From Verrucomicrobiota bacterium (GTDB lineage: Bacteria; Verrucomicrobiota; Verrucomicrobiia; Chthoniobacterales; UBA10450), in the NCBI GenBank assembly GCA_003221195.1, contig QHQO01000156.1:1-37259 (forward strand): a DNA stretch of 37,259 nucleotides. The letters run 5' to 3'. Under the pieces are notes generated by a model. The model made no database searches. It was given only the letters and a program-made list of their open reading frames with translations, and was not told the DNA's origin. Below, piece after piece: positions 34,060-37,259 of this stretch. The translations under genes and the position numbers were made by a program. The stretch's first letter is position 1, and each line of letters starts with the position of its first letter.

Positions 34060-34368
34060 ATGAACATCAATAAATTAATGAAGCAGGCGCAGAAGATGCA
34101 GGAGCAAATGGCCAAAACTCAGGCTGAGCTGGAGAACAAGACGGTCGAAGTAAGCGCGGCTGGCGGCAAGGTGAAAGTGACGGCAAACGGCGCAGGTGAC
34201 GTTCTCGCCATCAAAATCGACAAAGAAGTCGTTGACCCAAACGATGTGGAATTTCTCGAAGAAATGGTTCTTAGCGCGGTTCAGCAGGCTGTGGAACAAG
34301 GCAAAGCGCTCGCGCAATCAGAAATGACGAGAATCACGGGCGGGCTCGGCATACCTGGATTGCAATAA
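34060..34368 (+). CDS. ybaB: YbaB/EbfC family nucleoid-associated protein
   Basis: 102 residues, the usual length. It begins with the coiled helix MNINKLMKQAQKMQEQMAKT and continues with the conserved central strand GGKVKVTANGAGDVLAIKID, VDPNDVEFLEEMVLSAVQQA and the typical glycine/proline tail GGLGIPGLQ. The protein is a homodimer that clamps DNA. Its position behind dnaX is the common arrangement, here separated by a repeat element of 120 bp. Confidence 0.95.
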   Translation: MNINKLMKQAQKMQEQMAKTQAELENKTVEVSAAGGKVKVTANGAGDVLAIKIDKEVVDPNDVEFLEEMVLSAVQQAVEQGKALAQSEMTRITGGLGIPGLQ

Positions 34369-34426
34369 TGACGAAATCCGAATGACGAATCGCTTTTCGC
34401 CACGTTCGACCGTTGAATCGTTAAAA

Positions 34427-35734
34427 TCACGCGGGCCCCGACTTCGCCCATTCGTGGCTAATCATCTCCGCGCCAAAATAGGGCTGTAACTTTTCCGGAA
34501 TCTGCACCGAACCATCCGGCCGCTGATAGCTCTCGATTAAGGCTGCAAACAATCTGGGCAACGCCACGCCAGAACCATTCAATGTATGGCAGAACCGGTT
34601 TTTCCCGTCGCGATCTTTGAATCGAAGCTGCATCCGGCGCGCCTGGAAGTCTTCGCAGTTTGAGCAACTTGATACTTCCAAATAACCATCTTGTCCCGGC
34701 GACCAGACTTCAATGTCGTAGCTCTTAGCTGCAGCAAAACCCAGATCGCCGGAGCAAAGCTCGACCACTCGATAATGCAGGCCGAGCAGTTGCAACACGC
34801 GTTCCGCATTTTCCGTAAGGGATTCCAATTCGTCGTACGATTTTTCCGGCGTTGTAACTTTGACCAGCTCCACCTTGTCGAATTGATGCACCCGGAGAAT
34901 GCCACGGGTCTCGCGACCCGCTGCGCCCGCTTCGCGTCGGAAGCACGGGGTGTAAGCAACAAATTTCCTGGGAAGATCATCAACGCTCAAAATCTCTTCC
35001 CGATGAAGGTTCGTTAGTGGAACTTCCGCAGTTGGCGCAAGAAAAAGTAGCCCTGGAGTGGGATCTGTTTCGATTGCGTACATGTCTTCCTCGAACTTCG
35101 GCAATTGCGATGTGCCGACCATGCAATCGCGCCGGACCAAAAATGGCGGGCTGATTTCCATGTAAGCATGCTCCCGCGTGTGCAAATCGACCATGAAATT
35201 AATGAGCGCGCGCTCCAGCCTCGCGCCAGCGCCCGTAAAACAAATAAAACCGCTGCCGCTCAATTTTGCGGCCCGTTCCATGTCTAAAAAGCGCAGCTTC
35301 GCGCCGAGAGCGATGTGATCGTCGGGTTTGCTTAATAGCGGTTTCTCGCCCCAGGTACGCACTACACGATTGGCGGTTGCGTCTTTGCCAATTGGAACAC
35401 TTTCGTGTGGCAGGTTTGCGATCCGAAGAAGCAAATCATTTTGCTCGTCTTCAGCAGCCGTTGCGCGCGTACTTATGTCGGCGATCTGTTCGCCGATTTG
35501 TCGAACCTGTTGCTCCAGTTCGTCCGTCGATTCGCCGCGCGATTTTTTGCCGCCGATCTCCTTGCTCAATTTTTTGCGATCGGCGTTCAACTGTTGCAAC
35601 TTGGTTTCCGCTTTCCGACGCTCGACGTCCACGCGCAACACGTCGTCGATTCTGGCTTCGTCTCCTCCGCCCCGCGTCGCAAGTCGCTCGTGAACAAAAT
35701 CCGGTTTCTCCCGAATCAGGCGAATGTCGAGCAT
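34427..35734 (-). CDS. serS: seryl-tRNA synthetase
   Basis: 435 residues, full length. The N-terminal long coiled-coil arm that grips tRNA-Ser spans about 30-105. The class II core follows: motif 1 region (LINFMVDLHT...SPPFLVRR), TSQLPKFEEDMY, motif 2 FRREAGAAGRETRGILRVHQ, the conserved EVSSCSNCEDFQARRM and motif 3 NGSGVALPRLFAALIE. It charges tRNA-Ser. It starts MLDIRLIREKPDFV and is convergent with ybaB. Confidence 0.97.
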   Translation of the reverse strand: MLDIRLIREKPDFVHERLATRGGGDEARIDDVLRVDVERRKAETKLQQLNADRKKLSKEIGGKKSRGESTDELEQQVRQIGEQIADISTRATAAEDEQNDLLLRIANLPHESVPIGKDATANRVVRTWGEKPLLSKPDDHIALGAKLRFLDMERAAKLSGSGFICFTGAGARLERALINFMVDLHTREHAYMEISPPFLVRRDCMVGTSQLPKFEEDMYAIETDPTPGLLFLAPTAEVPLTNLHREEILSVDDLPRKFVAYTPCFRREAGAAGRETRGILRVHQFDKVELVKVTTPEKSYDELESLTENAERVLQLLGLHYRVVELCSGDLGFAAAKSYDIEVWSPGQDGYLEVSSCSNCEDFQARRMQLRFKDRDGKNRFCHTLNGSGVALPRLFAALIESYQRPDGSVQIPEKLQPYFGAEMISHEWAKSGPA

Positions 35735-35742
35735 GGCGCAGT

Positions 35743-35879
35743 ATGAATGACGAATAACGAATGTCTAATGACGAAGGAATGCCAAATCCGAATGATCAAA
35801 ATGCGCTTCAGGATGGCTTGTTGTGCTTCGTCATTGTCATTGTTTCGTCATTCGTCATTGAGCTTCGTCATTTAATTCT
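35743..35879. repeat. ATGACGAA-family inverted repeat
   Basis: Several ATGACGAA/AATGACGAA words on the left pair with TTCGTCATT words on the right (GCTTCGTCATTGTCATTG, TCGTCATTCGTCATTG). It shares words with 26577-26757 and 34369-34400. It occupies the gap between divergent serS and the DUF4126 gene. Confidence 0.7.
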
Positions 35880-35928
35880 TGCTTAAGCTAGCGCGTGACA
35901 ACGAGTGCACTGGTAGGATATTCTCCGC

Positions 35929-36981
35929 GTGGAAAAACTACATCTGCTTGCCGTCGCGCTCGGTCTCGCCGCGCTTGCCGGGATCAATCTTTACCTGACA
36001 GTTTTCGCCACCGGCCTGGCTATCCATTTTCACTGGATCGCCCTGGCGCCGCAGTACCAATCGCTGGAGGTCCTCGGTAATCCGTGGATCATCACCATCG
36101 CCGGCGTTCTCTATTTCCTGGAGTTCTTTGCCGATAAAATTCCGTGGGTCGATTCGGCGTGGGATGCCGTTCACACGGTGATTCGGCCCATTGGCGGCGC
36201 GCTCCTTGCAATTCAGGTGCTTGGCCATCCAAGTCCCGCATTTACTGTGATCGTGGCTTTGCTCGCGGGTGGCACGAGCTTGGTCGCACATACCGCAAAG
36301 GCGGCTACGCGTCTCGCCAGTAACTCGTCACCGGAACCATTTTCAAATATTGGACTAAGTCTCGGTGAAGATGCGGCCGTGCTCGGTGGACTCGCTCTCG
36401 TGCACTTCAATCCCGTCCTTGCCCTGGTCATCTTTCTGATCTGTATCGGTGCATTCTTCTATTTTGCGCCAAGAATTTTACGCGCGATGAAAGTGAAGAT
36501 TTGGCTGGCCTGGAGGAAACTGAATGGCCCAGCTGATCACGACGCACCGGTAAATCTACCATCGGCATTGCCGGCCCGGCTGGCGCCTATTTTCGCCAGG
36601 GAAAACGTTCTCGGTGAGACCATCCTGTGGGCGGTGCCATGCGTAAGCGGACGCGGCCGGCGGATTCCCGCGAATTTGTTTGGCGCGCTCGTCGCTACGA
36701 GTGAAGAGCCGCGCAGAATCACTTTTGTCGCGCGCAAGGCAGGGCGGCCATTTGCGGGTACGATCGATCTGGAGGGTTTCGACGTCGGTCGTGAGCCAAA
36801 ATTTCTATCCGAAAACCTGGTAATTTTTTCTGCCGGCGGAAAAGGCCCAAAGTATATGTTTGTTTTCGCGCGACCGCACGCGGCTCTGGTCGAACAGATC
36901 GTTCAGGATTTGCACCGCCGTCTCAGCGAACCCGCGATACAGGAGCAAGTCGCCGCGGAATCCGCCAGCCCGGCTGGATAG
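35929..36981 (+). CDS. DUF4126 family membrane protein
   Basis: 350 residues from GTG 35929. The N-terminal half is a DUF4126 domain with about five membrane segments and the diagnostic LEFFADKIPWVDSAWDAVHT, then IRPIGGALLA. The half from about 200 on is soluble and absent from the shorter family members; its sequence (ARENVLGETILWAVPCVSGR, ITFVARKAGRPFAGT) is not one I recognise. The family has no known function. The gene is upstream of the one starting at the right edge. Confidence 0.8.
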   Translation: MEKLHLLAVALGLAALAGINLYLTVFATGLAIHFHWIALAPQYQSLEVLGNPWIITIAGVLYFLEFFADKIPWVDSAWDAVHTVIRPIGGALLAIQVLGHPSPAFTVIVALLAGGTSLVAHTAKAATRLASNSSPEPFSNIGLSLGEDAAVLGGLALVHFNPVLALVIFLICIGAFFYFAPRILRAMKVKIWLAWRKLNGPADHDAPVNLPSALPARLAPIFARENVLGETILWAVPCVSGRGRRIPANLFGALVATSEEPRRITFVARKAGRPFAGTIDLEGFDVGREPKFLSENLVIFSAGGKGPKYMFVFARPHAALVEQIVQDLHRRLSEPAIQEQVAAESASPAG

Positions 36982-37001
36982 CGCGCGCGTCCCGCATGTT
37001 A

Positions 37002-37133
37002 ATGCCAGTCCGGCTCGGACTTTCGGCGTCGCGCCGAAACGATCTTTCTCTAAAATCAGATTCTCACGAATTAGCCTAGCACAAAGAAAGTCCGCGATCG
37101 CGAGGACGCACTCGGTCCGAGCCGGACTGGCAT
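37002..37133. repeat. 132-bp element with 19-bp perfect inverted ends
   Basis: ATGCCAGTCCGGCTCGGAC (37002-37020) and its exact complement (37115-37133) bracket 94 bp. The ends also show AGCCGGACTGG-type matching, typical of a MITE or REP-like element. No protein is encoded inside. Confidence 0.75.
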
Positions 37134-37215
37134 CCGCACGCGACACGCGGGCGCTACCCGAAAACCGAATCACGCCGCGCGTGACATTTATAGCTGCCTT
37201 TCTCATAATCTGCGC

Positions 37216-37259
37216 GTGACTAGCCTTGCCGATCGTTACGCACAATTGCGCGATACGGA
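37216..37259 (+). CDS. start of a gene cut by the window edge
   Basis: GTG at 37216 opens a frame reading MTSLADRYAQLRDT to the edge. The short N-terminus would suit a YggS-type PLP-binding protein, but 14 residues are not enough for a call. Confidence 0.35.
   Translation, partial: MTSLADRYAQLRDT

Noticed and set aside
36805-37245. A 146-codon minus-strand frame near the right edge
   Set aside because: It spans the inverted-repeat element and the antisense of the DUF4126 gene end.

Overview
The window looks like chromosomal DNA of a Gram-negative soil bacterium. The best guess is Verrucomicrobiota, near the Chthoniobacterales ('Spartobacteria'). The reasons are an LptF/G-type lipopolysaccharide permease and a beta-barrel protein (so an outer membrane), expanded TolB-like/TPR proteins, a TIGR03118 secreted protein, a YadA-head/S74-chaperone protein, a DUF4126 protein, and intergenic DNA full of short palindromic repeats. 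The lineage is inferred from gene content, not from a marker-gene comparison.

Layout. 1-1972: 3' part of a TolB-like/TPR protein gene. 1962-2849 (minus strand): tRNA-fMet, a small GIY-YIG nuclease gene, a mutilated tRNA-fMet 3' end, tRNA-Asn, a second (frameshifted) GIY-YIG gene, and a mutilated tRNA-Asn. 3044-4687: GT-C-type membrane glycosyltransferase. 4903-6009 (minus): LptF/G permease. 6322-10102: a putative lipoprotein and an MMPL/RND exporter, separated by a decayed REP-associated (RAYT) transposase with its flanking REPs. 10178-14504: tightly packed operon of cupredoxin-like protein, sensor kinase, outer-membrane barrel and response regulator. 14753-25096: a surface, secretion and signalling region with a TIGR03118 protein, a kelch gene scrap, a second TolB/TPR protein, a YadA/S74 protein plus two decayed copies, an FG-GAP/VCBS repeat protein, and a Ser/Thr kinase fused to TolB/TPR. 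25266-32218: mostly metabolic and hypothetical genes, including a frameshifted Asp/Glu racemase-like gene, an MFS transporter, a DUF885 peptidase, a lipoprotein pair and a P1/DmpA aminopeptidase. 32275-36981: housekeeping genes dnaX, ybaB and serS, then a DUF4126 protein. A new gene starts at the right edge.

The most unusual structure is at 1962-2849. Two different tRNA genes, initiator Met and Asn, are each followed by a 322-334 bp unit. Each unit carries one GIY-YIG nuclease gene of exactly 85 codons (counting the Asn copy as repaired) and ends in a partial second copy of the same tRNA. In each partial copy one strand of the anticodon stem has been replaced by a 16-17 nt palindrome. The arrangement looks like a minimal tRNA-targeting mobile element that rebuilds the tRNA it enters. 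The two copies differ in tRNA and in GIY-YIG subfamily, so the pattern arose or spread at least twice.

A second theme is repeats: at least five families of short inverted-repeat elements occupy the intergenic gaps, and one of them lies in frame inside dnaX.
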